Shown piece after piece: positions 37,703 to 46,628 of a stretch of 64,000 nt of DNA. Each line of letters opens with the position of its first letter. Positions within the stretch are counted from its first letter, which is position 1. The translations under genes were made by a program, and so were the position numbers. The notes below the pieces were generated by a model. The model saw only the letters and a list, made by a program, of their open reading frames with translations. It made no database searches and was not told where the DNA came from. The DNA comes from Mediannikoviicoccus vaginalis. GTDB lineage: Bacteria; Bacillota; Clostridia; Tissierellales; Peptoniphilaceae. The stretch spans positions 558,001-622,000 of the forward strand of contig NZ_CAKMRI010000001.1 in the NCBI RefSeq assembly GCF_928097925.1, given 5' to 3'.

Positions 37703-38128
37703 CTAATCTTCTACGGTGATACCCATACTTCTTGCTGTTCCTGCAACCATGCTCATTGCAGCTTCAAGTGAACCAGCATTGATATCAGGTCTCTTTATTT
37801 CAGCTATCTTTTCAACTTGTGCTTTTGTCAAAGTCCCAACCTTGTCCTTGTTAGGCACTCCTGATGCCTTGTTTAGTCCTAATTCCTTCTTGATTAAAAC
37901 TGGAACCGGTGGAGTCTTTGTAATAAAAGTGAATGATCTGTCTTGGTATACAGTCAAAACAACCGGGATAATCATTCCCATTTGGTCTTGAGTCTTTGCG
38001 TTAAACTCTTTTGTAAACTGCATTATATTTACACCATGAGGTCCTAGTGCAGTACCTACTGGTGGTGCCGGAGTTGCTTTACCGGCTGGAATTTGTAATT
38101 TAACAATTGCTTGTACTTTTTTTGCCAT
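37703..38128 (-). CDS. rplK: Ribosomal protein L11
   Basis: These 141 residues match L11: [20 protein letters not shown] at the N-terminus, [16 protein letters not shown] and the C-terminal [11 protein letters not shown]. It forms part of the GTPase-associated centre. Precedes rplA as usual. Confidence 0.97.
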   Translation of the reverse strand: MAKKVQAIVKLQIPAGKATPAPPVGTALGPHGVNIMQFTKEFNAKTQDQMGMIIPVVLTVYQDRSFTFITKTPPVPVLIKKELGLNKASGVPNKDKVGTLTKAQVEKIAEIKRPDINAGSLEAAMSMVAGTARSMGITVED

Positions 38129-38216
38129 TTTAGTCCTCCTAAATTAACTAATGTGGTTTTAGCGGTTTTTCCCTCCCACTGGAATATATAAAAACGATTA
38201 AATCATAATATTCAAA

Positions 38217-38768
38217 TTAAATTTTTTCAATATCGGAAAAGTTTACTTCAACTGAAGTGTCTCTACCAAATATAGAAACTAAGGCTTTGACTTTTTTCTT
38301 TTCCTTATTTACTTCTTCAACAGTACCTATAACACCTTCAAAAGCATCTGAGACAATTCTTATGCTGTCTCCTACTTCTACGTCTATATCTACTACTGGA
38401 GCAGATCCAACTCCGAAGGATTTCATTTCTCTTTCTGTCAATGGTACCGGCTTTGAACCTGGGCCTACAAATCCCGTAACACCTCTGGTATTTCTAACTA
38501 GATACCAAGAAACATCATTGATTATCATCTTAACGAAAACATATCCTGGGAAGAGTTTTCTCTCTTTTGTCTTTGAAACGCCGCCAACCTTGGACACATA
38601 TTCTTCTGTTGGTACCATAACCTCAAAGATATCATCTATATGTCCTCTGTTTTCAACCATCTTTTCAATATTTACCTTTACCTTATTTTCATGTCCTGAA
38701 TAAGTGTGTACAACATACCATTTAGCATCTTTTTCTCTTTCGCTAAAGGTTTTGTTTTCATCGGTCAT
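38217..38768 (-). CDS. nusG: Transcription termination/antitermination factor NusG
   Basis: This 183-residue protein has the NGN domain (KWYVVHTYSGHENKVKVNIE, LFPGYVFVKM, VRNTRGVTGFVG) and the C-terminal KOW domain (VGDSIRIVSDAFEGVIGTV). It binds RNA polymerase. Lies between secE and rplK, the conserved order. Confidence 0.97.
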   Translation of the reverse strand: MTDENKTFSEREKDAKWYVVHTYSGHENKVKVNIEKMVENRGHIDDIFEVMVPTEEYVSKVGGVSKTKERKLFPGYVFVKMIINDVSWYLVRNTRGVTGFVGPGSKPVPLTEREMKSFGVGSAPVVDIDVEVGDSIRIVSDAFEGVIGTVEEVNKEKKKVKALVSIFGRDTSVEVNFSDIEKI

Positions 38769-38793
38769 TTCATTTTCCCCCTTTATAATTCTA

Positions 38794-38988
38794 CTACTTA
38801 ATTATTAAACTAAATAGAAAATGGAAAAGTGAGTCCAGACCGAAAACTATAAGCGCTACTGCCAGTGATATAAGAATCACGACAATTGCATAGTTTAAAA
38901 CTTCCTTTGGTGTTGGCCATATGATTTTTTTCCACTCTGACGCTACACCTTTGGCAAATGTCTTTTTACCCATATTTTTTTGAGCCAT
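38794..38988 (-). CDS. secE: Preprotein translocase subunit SecE
   Basis: The 64 residues have one C-terminal membrane helix (about 37-60) and the amphipathic motif ASEWKKIIWPTPKEVLNYA, the SecE signature. Part of the SecYEG channel. Order rpmG-secE-nusG is standard. Confidence 0.95.
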   Translation of the reverse strand: MAQKNMGKKTFAKGVASEWKKIIWPTPKEVLNYAIVVILISLAVALIVFGLDSLFHFLFSLIIK

Positions 38989-39008
38989 TTAAACCCTCCA
39001 ATACTGAC

Positions 39009-39158
39009 TTATCTTGTTTCCTTATGCGGAGTATGTTTCTTACAGAATTTACAATACTTTTTAAGTTCAACTCTATCAGTCGTATTCTTCTTGTTCTTAG
39101 AAGTTGTATAGTTTCTGTTCTTACATTCAGTACATTCTAAAGTTATAGAATCTCTCAT
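39009..39158 (-). CDS. rpmG: Ribosomal protein L33
   Basis: This short gene encodes 49 residues with two zinc-binding CxxC pairs (CTEC and CKFC) and [15 protein letters not shown], typical of the zinc-containing form of L33. The C-terminus HTPHKETR is standard. AGGTGTG precedes the ATG at 39158. First gene of the rpmG-secE-nusG-rplK-rplA unit. Confidence 0.96.
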   Translation of the reverse strand: MRDSITLECTECKNRNYTTSKNKKNTTDRVELKKYCKFCKKHTPHKETR

Positions 39159-39265
39159 TAGCACACCTCCATGTTAGATTTATGGAATATCCATACCCAA
39201 ATACTTTACCATAACTTACATGCCATGTCAATTAAAACTGATATTTTTAGCGTTATTTGATTAAA

Positions 39266-39297
39266 TTTAAAATCTCCCACCAAAGCAGGAGATTTTA
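39266..39297 (-). terminator. Terminator after the acidic protein gene
   Basis: The 9-bp arms AAAATCTCC (39269-39277) and GGAGATTTT (39288-39296) form a strong stem. The T-tract on the minus strand is short. It ends the efp unit. Confidence 0.7.
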
Positions 39298-39303
39298 ATA
39301 ATC

Positions 39304-39615
39304 TTATTCTTCATCTTCGTCTTCTAGATCTTCATCATCTAGAAATTCTTCATAGTCAAAGTCGTCATCAAAATCGAAATAATCTTCATCAAAATCGAAA
39401 ACAACTTCTTCAACGTCAGTTAAATCATCATCCAGGAAGGTTAAATACTCTTCCACATCATCAAAGTCATAGCATAGGTCTTCAACTTCAGCAGTTAAAT
39501 CTTCTAAGACATCGATGATACCAACTAATAATTTTCCCTCTTTAGATTCCTCTTCTACTGAAATTCCTTCAGCTAGTCCTCTTAAGTAAGCAATATTTTC
39601 ATATAGATCTCTCAT
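39304..39615 (-). CDS. Acidic protein with CD1247-type N-terminal domain
   Basis: These 103 residues begin with a helical domain (YLRGLAEGISVEEESKEGKL, then IIDVLEDLTAEVEDL) that I recognise as the family often found after efp in Clostridia. From about residue 50 it becomes a run of Asp, Glu, Phe and Tyr ending in a nearly all-acidic tail. Function is not established. Follows efp by 11 nt and is likely cotranscribed. Confidence 0.7.
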   Translation of the reverse strand: MRDLYENIAYLRGLAEGISVEEESKEGKLLVGIIDVLEDLTAEVEDLCYDFDDVEEYLTFLDDDLTDVEEVVFDFDEDYFDFDDDFDYEEFLDDEDLEDEDEE

Positions 39616-39626
39616 ATTCTACCTCC

Positions 39627-40184
39627 CTATACTCTTGATAAGTACTCGTTGCTTCTTGTATCTATCTTTATAACATCACCTTCGTTGATGAATAAAGGCA
39701 CTTGTACAGTTGCTCCTGTTTCAACAGTTGCAGGTTTGTTTGCTCCTGTTGCTGTATCTCCCCTAACTCCAGGTTCAGTTTCAGTTACAACTAACTCTAC
39801 AAAGTTAGGTGGTGCAACGTTAAAAGGTTTCCCTTGATAGAACTTAATGGTTGCATTGTCATTTTCTTTAATGTATTGCATTGCTTCTTCCACTGCGTCC
39901 TTTTCAATAGGAATTTGTTCATATGTTTGTCCATCCATAAAGTAGTATAGGTTGCCGTCGTTGTAAAGATATTGCATCTCTTTAGTTTCAATTCTGGCTT
40001 CCTGGAATTTTTCTGACGGGTTAAAAGTTGTATCTTTGTTAGCGCCGGTCATGACGGATCTAATCTTTGTTCTAACAAATGCTGCCCCTTTACCCGGTTT
40101 TACGTGTTGAAAGTCAACTATTTGCCAAACGTCACCGTCCATTTCAAAAGTTGTTCCCTTTCTAAAATCTCCAGCTGAAATCAT
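39627..40184 (-). CDS. efp: Translation elongation factor P
   Basis: This 185-residue protein has the three beta-barrel domains of EF-P. The tip of domain I reads [11 protein letters not shown] with Lys in the position modified or exposed in other species. The C-terminus has the family signature around [16 protein letters not shown]. It rescues ribosomes at polyproline stretches. Heads a two-gene unit. Confidence 0.96.
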   Translation of the reverse strand: MISAGDFRKGTTFEMDGDVWQIVDFQHVKPGKGAAFVRTKIRSVMTGANKDTTFNPSEKFQEARIETKEMQYLYNDGNLYYFMDGQTYEQIPIEKDAVEEAMQYIKENDNATIKFYQGKPFNVAPPNFVELVVTETEPGVRGDTATGANKPATVETGATVQVPLFINEGDVIKIDTRSNEYLSRV

Positions 40185-40258
40185 AAATATTCCTCCCGTT
40201 ATTAAATTCTATTCTTATTATAACACCTTAATAGAATAGGCACAATTAATTATAGGTA

Positions 40259-40750
40259 TTATTTTCTCGCACATTCAGAGTCCACACCCTTAAGTATTTT
40301 AAGGCCATGATCCAAATCATTAATTACATATTCCAGTGACTCTTTAACTGCCTTTGGACTACCAGGTAGGTTTACAATAAGAGTTTCGTTTCTAATTACA
40401 GAAACCGCCCTGGAAAGCATGGCTCTTTTAGTTATGGTCATTGAAAAAGCTCTTATGGCTTCGCTTATGCCAAAGGCATTTCTAGTCATAACTTCAAGGG
40501 TCGCTTCCGGTGTTACATCTCTTTTTGAAAACCCAGTTCCCCCAGTGGTTAAAACCAAATCACATTTAAGTTCATCAGAACATTTTATTAATTCTTTCTT
40601 TATATCTTCTACTTCGTCTGGGATTATGTTGTAGTAGTTCACTTCGTAACCAAAGTCTTCTACAATATCTTTTATTGCCTTCCCGCTCTCATCCACTCTT
40701 TCATTTCTAGATGCCTTGTCTGAAATCGTCAAAACTCCAACTTTAAACAT
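40259..40750 (-). CDS. MogA/MoaB-type molybdopterin adenylyltransferase
   Basis: This 163-residue protein has the MPT-binding signature LTTGGTGFSKRDVTPEAT near residues 68-85 and NLPGSPKAVKESLE near the C-terminus. It would activate molybdopterin with ATP. No other molybdenum cofactor gene is in the window, so it stands alone here, 9 nt after yraN. Confidence 0.88.
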   Translation of the reverse strand: MFKVGVLTISDKASRNERVDESGKAIKDIVEDFGYEVNYYNIIPDEVEDIKKELIKCSDELKCDLVLTTGGTGFSKRDVTPEATLEVMTRNAFGISEAIRAFSMTITKRAMLSRAVSVIRNETLIVNLPGSPKAVKESLEYVINDLDHGLKILKGVDSECARK

Positions 40751-40759
40751 AAATCCTCC

Positions 40760-41107
40760 TTATGGAAATGCATTTTCAATATGCTCAATATAATTATCTT
40801 CTATTAAAATTTCAACCACATCAAACCTTGGTTGATAATTATATAGTTCATTAATTGCAATATAATTTTGTGCAGTTTTTATTATCCTGTCCTGCTTTAA
40901 TGGAGTTACAAAATCCCTTGGCCTTCCAAAGTCATCGTTTTTTCTTAACTTAACTTCTACAAAAACTAACATGTCTTCATGCTGCATGATTAAGTCAATC
41001 TCTCCAAGGCCCCAGGAATAGTTTCTCTCCACAAAATTATACCCTTTTTTCTCCAGGTATTCCTTTGCTAGGGTTTCACCTCTACTACCAATGTCTTTAG
41101 TTGTCAT
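40760..41107 (-). CDS. YraN/UPF0102 family nuclease-fold protein
   Basis: This 115-residue protein has the restriction-endonuclease-like core GLGEIDLIMQHEDMLVFVEVK (D-x(n)-E-x-K) preceded by GSRGETLAKEYLEKKGY. Biochemical role unsettled; often next to rnhB, as here, where it overlaps by 11 nt. Confidence 0.9.
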   Translation of the reverse strand: MTTKDIGSRGETLAKEYLEKKGYNFVERNYSWGLGEIDLIMQHEDMLVFVEVKLRKNDDFGRPRDFVTPLKQDRIIKTAQNYIAINELYNYQPRFDVVEILIEDNYIEHIENAFP

Positions 41108-41720
41108 TTTTTGCTCCCAGAATCTTCTTTAAAAAAGTCTTTCTATGAATAGGCGTTGGGCCAAGTTCTAATAGAGCCTCTCTGTGTTTCTTTGTTCCAT
41201 AGCCCTTGTTATTTAAAAAGTCATATCCAGGATATTTTTCATCAAGTTCTATAAAGTAGGAGTCCCTTAAAACCTTAGCTACAATTGACGCACATGATAT
41301 TTCATATACTAGCTCGTCTCCTTTAATAAGCGATACCTGTTCAATGTCAATGTCTATATGTTCCGCATCAATCATAACAACATCCGGGCGAACTGCTCCC
41401 CCTTGCTTATCCTTTAAGTCTTCCACAGCTATTTTCATTGCAAGCCTTGTGGCCTGTTTAATATTGATTTCATCAATGACTTTTTCGTCAATTACTCCAA
41501 TGCCAATGGCCTTTGCCTTGTCTATTATCTCTTTGTTGAGAGCTTCTCTTTTCTTTGCAGAAAGTTTTTTTGAGTCCTTAACTCCCTCTATCTTTTCTTC
41601 ACCCATGATAACGGCGCAGGCTACCACGGGACCTGCAAGTGGCCCCCTGCCAACTTCGTCAACACCACAGATTAATTTCCCTGAATATTTTTTTAATACA
41701 TCATTATCCATTGTAATCAT
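41097..41720 (-). CDS. rnhB: Ribonuclease HII
   Basis: About 207 residues. It removes RNA from RNA/DNA hybrids. Active-site acids are seen in CGVDEVGRGPLAGPVV (DE) and VMIDAEHID. ATG at 41720 has AAGGG four bases upstream; a TTG at 41732 and an ATG at 41711 are alternatives. Overlaps the end of rbgA by 17 nt. Confidence 0.93.
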   Translation of the reverse strand: MITMDNDVLKKYSGKLICGVDEVGRGPLAGPVVACAVIMGEEKIEGVKDSKKLSAKKREALNKEIIDKAKAIGIGVIDEKVIDEINIKQATRLAMKIAVEDLKDKQGGAVRPDVVMIDAEHIDIDIEQVSLIKGDELVYEISCASIVAKVLRDSYFIELDEKYPGYDFLNNKGYGTKKHREALLELGPTPIHRKTFLKKILGAKNDN

Positions 41721-42570
41721 CTGGCCCTTCAAGGGTTATTCTACCTAGAACTCCCTTTCTAAATTCATCTAAAACTATATTTGAAATTTTTTCATAGTCG
41801 AACTCTCCGCCTCTAATTAGGCAGCCTCTCTTTTGTCCTATGGCTTCCATAGTTTCTAATGTGCTAAGTCCTTCAGTTTCAATTTTGTATCTTGTTTCAA
41901 TAATACCTTTGTCTATGTGGTTTAGTTTCTCAATAAGTTTAAATGCAAGGGTCTCTGTGTCCATAATCTCATCTTTTATGGCTCCAGTAAAGGCAAGGTC
42001 TAAGCCGATTTCTTCACTTTCAAACTTTGGCCATAAAACTCCCGGCGTATCTAGTAGTTCAAAGTCCTTTCCAGTTTTTATCCACTGGTTTTGTCTTGTA
42101 ACTCCAGGTCTGTTTCCAACCTTTGCAGATCTTCTATTGGCGATTCTATTTATTAATGTGGACTTACCTACATTTGGCACACCAACAATCATTGCCCTAA
42201 CTCTTTTTAAATTTAAATTCTTCTCTTCCAGCTTTTTAAATTTTTCTGTCAGAAGCTGTCTTGAAGTGCTTTCAATTTTATTTAAGTTAGTGCCTTTAAC
42301 AGAGTCGATTAAAATCGCTTCATATCCCTTTGCTTTAAAATATTCCAGCCATTTCTTATTCATGGATTCATTTGCCAAATCCATTTTATTTAAAAGCACA
42401 ACCCTTGGTTTGTCCCCTAACACTTCATCAAGAAGTGGATTTCTTGACGCTATAGGAATTCTTGCATCAACAATCTCTAAAACCACATCTACAAGTTTTA
42501 AGGAAGATTTTATATTGTCCATGGTCTTTTTCATATGCCCAGGGTACCAGTTAATATTTAGATTTGTCAT
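41704..42570 (-). CDS. rbgA: Ribosome biogenesis GTPase RbgA (YlqF)
   Basis: This 288-residue circularly permuted GTPase matures the 50S subunit. The G motifs occur in permuted order: NKMD (G4), GVPNVGKSTLINRI (G1), RPGVTRQNQW (G2) and DTPG (G3). NINWYPGHMKKTM is the N-terminal family signature. ATG at 42570 follows GGAGG; a longer frame lacks a site. Confidence 0.95.
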   Translation of the reverse strand: MTNLNINWYPGHMKKTMDNIKSSLKLVDVVLEIVDARIPIASRNPLLDEVLGDKPRVVLLNKMDLANESMNKKWLEYFKAKGYEAILIDSVKGTNLNKIESTSRQLLTEKFKKLEEKNLNLKRVRAMIVGVPNVGKSTLINRIANRRSAKVGNRPGVTRQNQWIKTGKDFELLDTPGVLWPKFESEEIGLDLAFTGAIKDEIMDTETLAFKLIEKLNHIDKGIIETRYKIETEGLSTLETMEAIGQKRGCLIRGGEFDYEKISNIVLDEFRKGVLGRITLEGPDDYNG

Positions 42571-42590
42571 TTTTTCCTCCTTAACCAAAT

Positions 42591-42615
42591 CAAGCACTCA
42601 AAAAATGAGTGCTTG
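42591..42615 (-). other. Intercistronic hairpin between rplS and rbgA
   Basis: A perfect 10-bp stem (CAAGCACTCA/TGAGTGCTTG) with a 5-nt loop sits between the rplS stop and the rbgA ribosome site. No T-tract follows on the minus strand, so it is more likely an RNA processing or stability element, or a partial attenuator, than a terminator. Confidence 0.7.
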
Positions 42616-42620
42616 TAAAA

Positions 42621-42965
42621 CTAGTTTTTCTTTTCTTTTACCTTAGCAGCCTTACCTACTCTGTCTCTTAAGTAGTAAAGTCTTGCTCTTCTTGCTCTAC
42701 CTCTTCTTGTTACCTTTAGAGCTTCAATTCTTGGTGAATGAACAAAGAAAGTTCTTTCAATGCCTGTTCCATAAGCAACTCTTCTTACAGTAAATGTTTG
42801 TCTAAGTCCGCTTCCTTGAATCTTAATAACAGTTCCTTCAAACTTTTGAAGTCTTTCTTTTCCACCTTCTCTGATTCTGTAGTCAAGAACTACAGTGTCT
42901 CCAACATGAAAATCATAATTTTCTTTTCTTAATTGTTCATCTTCAATTTGTTTAATTATATCCAT
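42621..42965 (-). CDS. rplS: Ribosomal protein L19
   Basis: The 114 residues match L19: [38 protein letters not shown] and the basic C-terminus. It lies at the subunit interface. Usual place after trmD. Confidence 0.97.
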   Translation of the reverse strand: MDIIKQIEDEQLRKENYDFHVGDTVVLDYRIREGGKERLQKFEGTVIKIQGSGLRQTFTVRRVAYGTGIERTFFVHSPRIEALKVTRRGRARRARLYYLRDRVGKAAKVKEKKN

Positions 42966-42974
42966 TCTATCCTC

Positions 42975-43679
42975 CTAAAATCCTTTATTAGGACCATGTT
43001 CTTCTAAATATTTTTTGTATAAATCAGGTCTTTTCTTCTTAGTATTTTCTAAGGCCGACTCTTCTTTCCACTGTTCAATGAGTTTGTGATTTCCACTAAA
43101 TAAAACTTCTGGCACTTTGTGTCCCATAAAGTCCCTTGGTCTTGTGTAAATATTATGTTGTAATAAAAAGTTGTAGTGGGAATCCGTAAGAGGACTCTCT
43201 TCGTTTCCAAGCACTCCCTTTACAAGTCTTGAAACAGAATCGATAAGTACAAGTGCTCCTATCTCTCCACCTGACAGACAATAATCTCCAATAGAGATTT
43301 CCATGTCGACAAATTCATCGGTTATACGAGAGTCGATTCCCTCGTAATGGCCACATAATAATGTCATTTCATCAAGACTTGCCAATTCGTTACAAAGCCT
43401 CTGATTAAGCACACGCCCCTGTGGAGAAAGATATATTACAGGAACCCCTTCCTTTTTAACAGAATTTATACTGTCATATAGAGGTTGAGGCGTCATAAGC
43501 ATACCTGCGCCACCGCCATATAACTCATCATCCACTCTCTTGTGCTTGTCCGTAGAGAAGTCTCTAATGTTTATCTTGTTTATTTCAATAACTTTTCTTT
43601 CGATTGCCCTGCCAATAACTCCATAATCATCTAACAAGTTAAAAAACTCTGGAAACAGTGTGAGTATATTAAATTTCAT
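42975..43679 (-). CDS. trmD: tRNA (guanine-37-N1)-methyltransferase
   Basis: This 234-residue SPOUT enzyme has LTLFPEFF at the start, DDELYGGGAGMLM, LCGHYEGID and the knot region SIGDYCLSGGE. It methylates G37 and prevents frameshifting. Overlaps the rimM stop by 4 nt. Confidence 0.97.
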   Translation of the reverse strand: MKFNILTLFPEFFNLLDDYGVIGRAIERKVIEINKINIRDFSTDKHKRVDDELYGGGAGMLMTPQPLYDSINSVKKEGVPVIYLSPQGRVLNQRLCNELASLDEMTLLCGHYEGIDSRITDEFVDMEISIGDYCLSGGEIGALVLIDSVSRLVKGVLGNEESPLTDSHYNFLLQHNIYTRPRDFMGHKVPEVLFSGNHKLIEQWKEESALENTKKKRPDLYKKYLEEHGPNKGF

Positions 43680-44170
43680 TCCAACATTCCTTCAATTAAT
43701 TCAACATAGAGTTTTTTATTTTCAACATCCACATCTTTAACAAAAGCCTTTACAGCAGGAATCATAAATTCCTTTCCGTCCTTTGAAACACATCTGTAAA
43801 TGTCGTTAGTTTGATTAAACAAAACTTCCTTAACCACTCCAACACACTTACCACTATCAATAACATCCATCCCTTCAAGGTCGTGGATGAAATATGTGTC
43901 CTCTGGCAACTCAACCAAGTCATCTTTCTTAACATAGATGTACTTGTCCTTGAATTTCAAAACTTCGTTTATGTTGTCGTAATCTTTAAGGCTTACATAT
44001 ACCAATCCTCTGTAGTATCTTACCTTGGTAATATTTACCTTTACCTTTTCATCAATATAAAAGTCTATATCTTCTTTAAATCTCTCAGGGAAATCCGTTA
44101 GCGGATAGATTTTTATATCTCCCTTGATACCATGAGTATTAGTTATATATCCTACTTTAATAAACTCCAT
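43676..44170 (-). CDS. rimM: 16S rRNA processing protein RimM
   Basis: About 164 residues: N-terminal RimM domain (VGYITNTHGIKGD) and PRC-barrel (EDTYFIHDLEGMDV). Assists 30S maturation. ATG at 44170 begins right after the khpA stop without a clear ribosome site, so coupling is likely; a TTG at 44188 with AAGG upstream is an alternative start. Confidence 0.92.
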   Translation of the reverse strand: MEFIKVGYITNTHGIKGDIKIYPLTDFPERFKEDIDFYIDEKVKVNITKVRYYRGLVYVSLKDYDNINEVLKFKDKYIYVKKDDLVELPEDTYFIHDLEGMDVIDSGKCVGVVKEVLFNQTNDIYRCVSKDGKEFMIPAVKAFVKDVDVENKKLYVELIEGMLE

Positions 44171-44171
44171 A

Positions 44172-44402
44172 TTATTGAAGAATGTCAACTGCTACCTTTG
44201 TGCCATCTTTAATAGCAGAAGCCTTTACAACTGTTCTTATAGCCTTAGCTATACGTCCTTCTTTTCCTATAATTCTTCCAAGATCATCCTTGTCAGCTCT
44301 TATCTCAATTACAAAGGTGTTTCCTTCTTGCCTACTGGTAACAACAACCTCTTCAGGCTTTGTAACCAATTCCTTGGCAATTAGTTCAACTAATTCTAAC
44401 AT
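44172..44402 (-). CDS. khpA: KH-domain RNA-binding protein KhpA
   Basis: The 76 residues form a single KH domain with the signature loop LGRIIGKEGRIAKAIRTV. Partner of KhpB in several Firmicutes. Located between rpsP and rimM, its conserved place. Confidence 0.94.
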   Translation of the reverse strand: MLELVELIAKELVTKPEEVVVTSRQEGNTFVIEIRADKDDLGRIIGKEGRIAKAIRTVVKASAIKDGTKVAVDILQ

Positions 44403-44418
44403 AATACCCCCTAAAGGA

Positions 44419-44739
44419 TTACTCAGCTACCTCTTGTGAAGATTCTTCTGTTTCTACTTCTTCTACTACTTCCTTCTTAGCTTCTTGCGCCTTTTCTTCA
44501 TAAACGCCATTTTCTTTGAATAATCTGTGAACTGTGTCAGTTGGTTTTGCACCATTCTTAATCCATTTGTTAACTTTTTCTGCATCTACCTTAACAACCT
44601 TTGGCTCAGTTAGAGGATTGTAATATCCAATCTCTTCAATGAACTTACCATCTCTAGGTGCTCTGATATCTGCAACTACAATTCTGTAAAAAGGATTCTT
44701 CTTTGAACCCATTCTCTTTAATCTTATTTTTACTGCCAT
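44419..44739 (-). CDS. rpsP: Ribosomal protein S16
   Basis: These 106 residues start with [20 protein letters not shown], the S16 signature. The C-terminal 25 residues are an extra Glu/Ala/Val-rich tail beyond the usual 80-90 residues. Follows ffh by 16 nt. Confidence 0.96.
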   Translation of the reverse strand: MAVKIRLKRMGSKKNPFYRIVVADIRAPRDGKFIEEIGYYNPLTEPKVVKVDAEKVNKWIKNGAKPTDTVHRLFKENGVYEEKAQEAKKEVVEEVETEESSQEVAE

Positions 44740-44755
44740 TTAAATACCTCCAATT

Positions 44756-46099
44756 TTATCTAAAGAAAGGCATTTGGAATTTACCTCTCTTTTTCATACC
44801 TTTACTCATATTTCCAAATTGTTTCATCATTTTTCTGGTTTCCTTAAACTGCTTTAATAACTTGTTCAGTTCAGCAACCGTAACACCAGATCCCTTTGCT
44901 ATTCTCTTCCTTCTGGAAGCGTCAATAATTTCGGGATTTTCTCTTTCCTCCAAGGTCATAGACTTAATCATCGCTTCAACCTTTCCTATCTCCTTACCAT
45001 CAAGGGATAGTCCTTTTAGGGCCTTGGAATTCACACCTGGAATCATCCCTAAAAGTTCTTCCAAAGGTCCCATGCTCCTAATCTGTTCCAGTTGATCCAA
45101 GAAGTCATTGAAAGAGTACTTTGAAGAACGAATCTTTTGCTCAAGTTCCCTTGCCTTCTTTTCATCAATAGCAGCTTCCGCCTTTTCAATAAGAGATAAA
45201 ACATCTCCCATGCCAAGAATTCTTGAAGCCATTCTGGAAGGATAAAAAGGTTCCAGTTGATCAAGCTTTTCACCTACACCTATAAACTTTATAGGTTTTT
45301 CAGCAACCCTTCTAATTGATAGAGCAGCTCCGCCCCTTGCATCACCATCAAGCTTAGTAAGTATAATACCGGTAATATCAAGTCTGTCATTAAATGTCTT
45401 TGCAACATTTACCGCGTCTTGTCCCGTCATAGAGTCAACAACAAGTAAAATCTCATCAGGGCTAACTTCAGTTTTAATATCTTGAAGTTCCTGCATAAGT
45501 TCGTTGTCAATATGAAGACGTCCCGCAGTATCTATAATAACAAGGTCATTGCCCTTTGCCTTAGCTTCCTCAATACCCTTTTTTGCAATCTCCACAGGAC
45601 TTACTTTGTCCCCCATGGAAAACACCGGAACCTCTACAGAGTTTCCAACTACTTGAAGTTGCTTTATAGCCGCAGGTCTGTAAACATCACATGCAACAAG
45701 AAGAGGCTTCTTTCCTTTTTTCTTAAAATGTAATGCAAGCTTTCCTCCATGGGTAGTCTTACCAGCACCTTGAAGTCCACATAACATAACAACAGTAGGT
45801 GGTTTAGAAGAGAAATTTATCTTAGCTTCTTCTTCACCCATAAGCGCCGTAAGCTCTTCGTTAACTATCTTAATAACCTGTTGGCCCGGAGTTAAAGATT
45901 CCATAACATCCGCTCCAAGAGCCCTTTCCTTTACAGTCTTTGTAAAGTCCTTTACAACCTTGAAGTTAACATCGGCTTCCAGTAGGGCAAGCTTAACCTC
46001 TCTCAAAGCTAAGTCTAAGTCTTTTTCAGAAATCTTTCCCTTACCAGTAAGTGTGGACAGGGCGTTTTGTAACTTGTCAGATAAATTTTCAAATATCAT
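44756..46099 (-). CDS. ffh: Signal recognition particle protein Ffh
   Basis: These 447 residues comprise the N and G domains (GLQGAGKTT, DTAGRL, TKLDGDARGG) and the Met-rich M domain (about 300-447, with MGPLEELLGMIPG and KGMKKRGKFQMP). It targets nascent membrane proteins. Start overlaps the ylxM stop by 4 nt. Confidence 0.97.
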   Translation of the reverse strand: MIFENLSDKLQNALSTLTGKGKISEKDLDLALREVKLALLEADVNFKVVKDFTKTVKERALGADVMESLTPGQQVIKIVNEELTALMGEEEAKINFSSKPPTVVMLCGLQGAGKTTHGGKLALHFKKKGKKPLLVACDVYRPAAIKQLQVVGNSVEVPVFSMGDKVSPVEIAKKGIEEAKAKGNDLVIIDTAGRLHIDNELMQELQDIKTEVSPDEILLVVDSMTGQDAVNVAKTFNDRLDITGIILTKLDGDARGGAALSIRRVAEKPIKFIGVGEKLDQLEPFYPSRMASRILGMGDVLSLIEKAEAAIDEKKARELEQKIRSSKYSFNDFLDQLEQIRSMGPLEELLGMIPGVNSKALKGLSLDGKEIGKVEAMIKSMTLEERENPEIIDASRRKRIAKGSGVTVAELNKLLKQFKETRKMMKQFGNMSKGMKKRGKFQMPFFR

Positions 46100-46449
46100 A
46101 GCTCTCCCATATCCTCCTTTATGAAATCATCTATCTTCTTTAATAGAGTTTCCCTTTCTTCTGTTTCAAATGACTTCGAATTTTTTAAATCTTCCTTTAT
46201 AAACTCCAAAAACTCAGTAGTCCTTTCAGACCTCTTCTTAAGATGAAGTTTATTTTCAAAAGAATAAAGTCTTCTCTCGGCTCTCTTTATATTTTCAGAA
46301 ACGGCCTGCTTTGAAACATCATACAAGTCTCCAATTTCATTTAAAGATAGATCTTCGTTATAGTACTTGTCCACCATGGACCTCTGCCTTTCAGAAAGAA
46401 GAGAGCCATAGTAGTCAAATAATATTCCTACTTCAACTAATTTTTTCAT
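46096..46449 (-). CDS. ylxM: YlxM-family helix-turn-helix protein
   Basis: The 117 residues contain a sigma-70 region 4-like HTH (SLNEIGDLYDVSKQAVSENI) after YYGSLLSERQRSMVDKYY. It is the standard partner gene upstream of ffh and stimulates SRP function in other species. First gene of the ylxM-ffh-rpsP-khpA-rimM-trmD-rplS-rbgA-rnhB-yraN series. Confidence 0.93.
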   Translation of the reverse strand: MKKLVEVGILFDYYGSLLSERQRSMVDKYYNEDLSLNEIGDLYDVSKQAVSENIKRAERRLYSFENKLHLKKRSERTTEFLEFIKEDLKNSKSFETEERETLLKKIDDFIKEDMGEL

Positions 46450-46465
46450 TTATAACCTCTTGTCT

Positions 46466-46532
46466 GTCAACCTATTACGTTGACCTTTAATATTATAAGG
46501 GACCATCAGGCATAAGTCAACACTTTGTTGAC
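46466..46532 (-). promoter_or_regulatory. ylxM-ffh promoter flanked by two GTCAAC inverted repeats
   Basis: On the minus strand, TTGACT (46515-46520) and TATAAT (46492-46497) are 17 bp apart, a near-consensus promoter. GTCAAC-N5-GTTGAC (46516-46532) overlaps the -35 box. GTCAAC-N7-GTTGAC (46466-46484) lies at the expected transcript start and would form a 5' hairpin in the RNA. Confidence 0.75.
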
Positions 46533-46628
46533 ATTTTTTTCGGTTTTTTAAACAGATTGCTGCTTTTATTATTTTGGTATATTTTTTGTAAGTTAACTAC
46601 AGAAATTATATCAATCGATTTTGGAATA

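Noticed and set aside
39159-39265. tRNA gene in the gap after rpmG
   Set aside because: No cloverleaf or CCA-type acceptor stem could be built; AT-rich spacer only.
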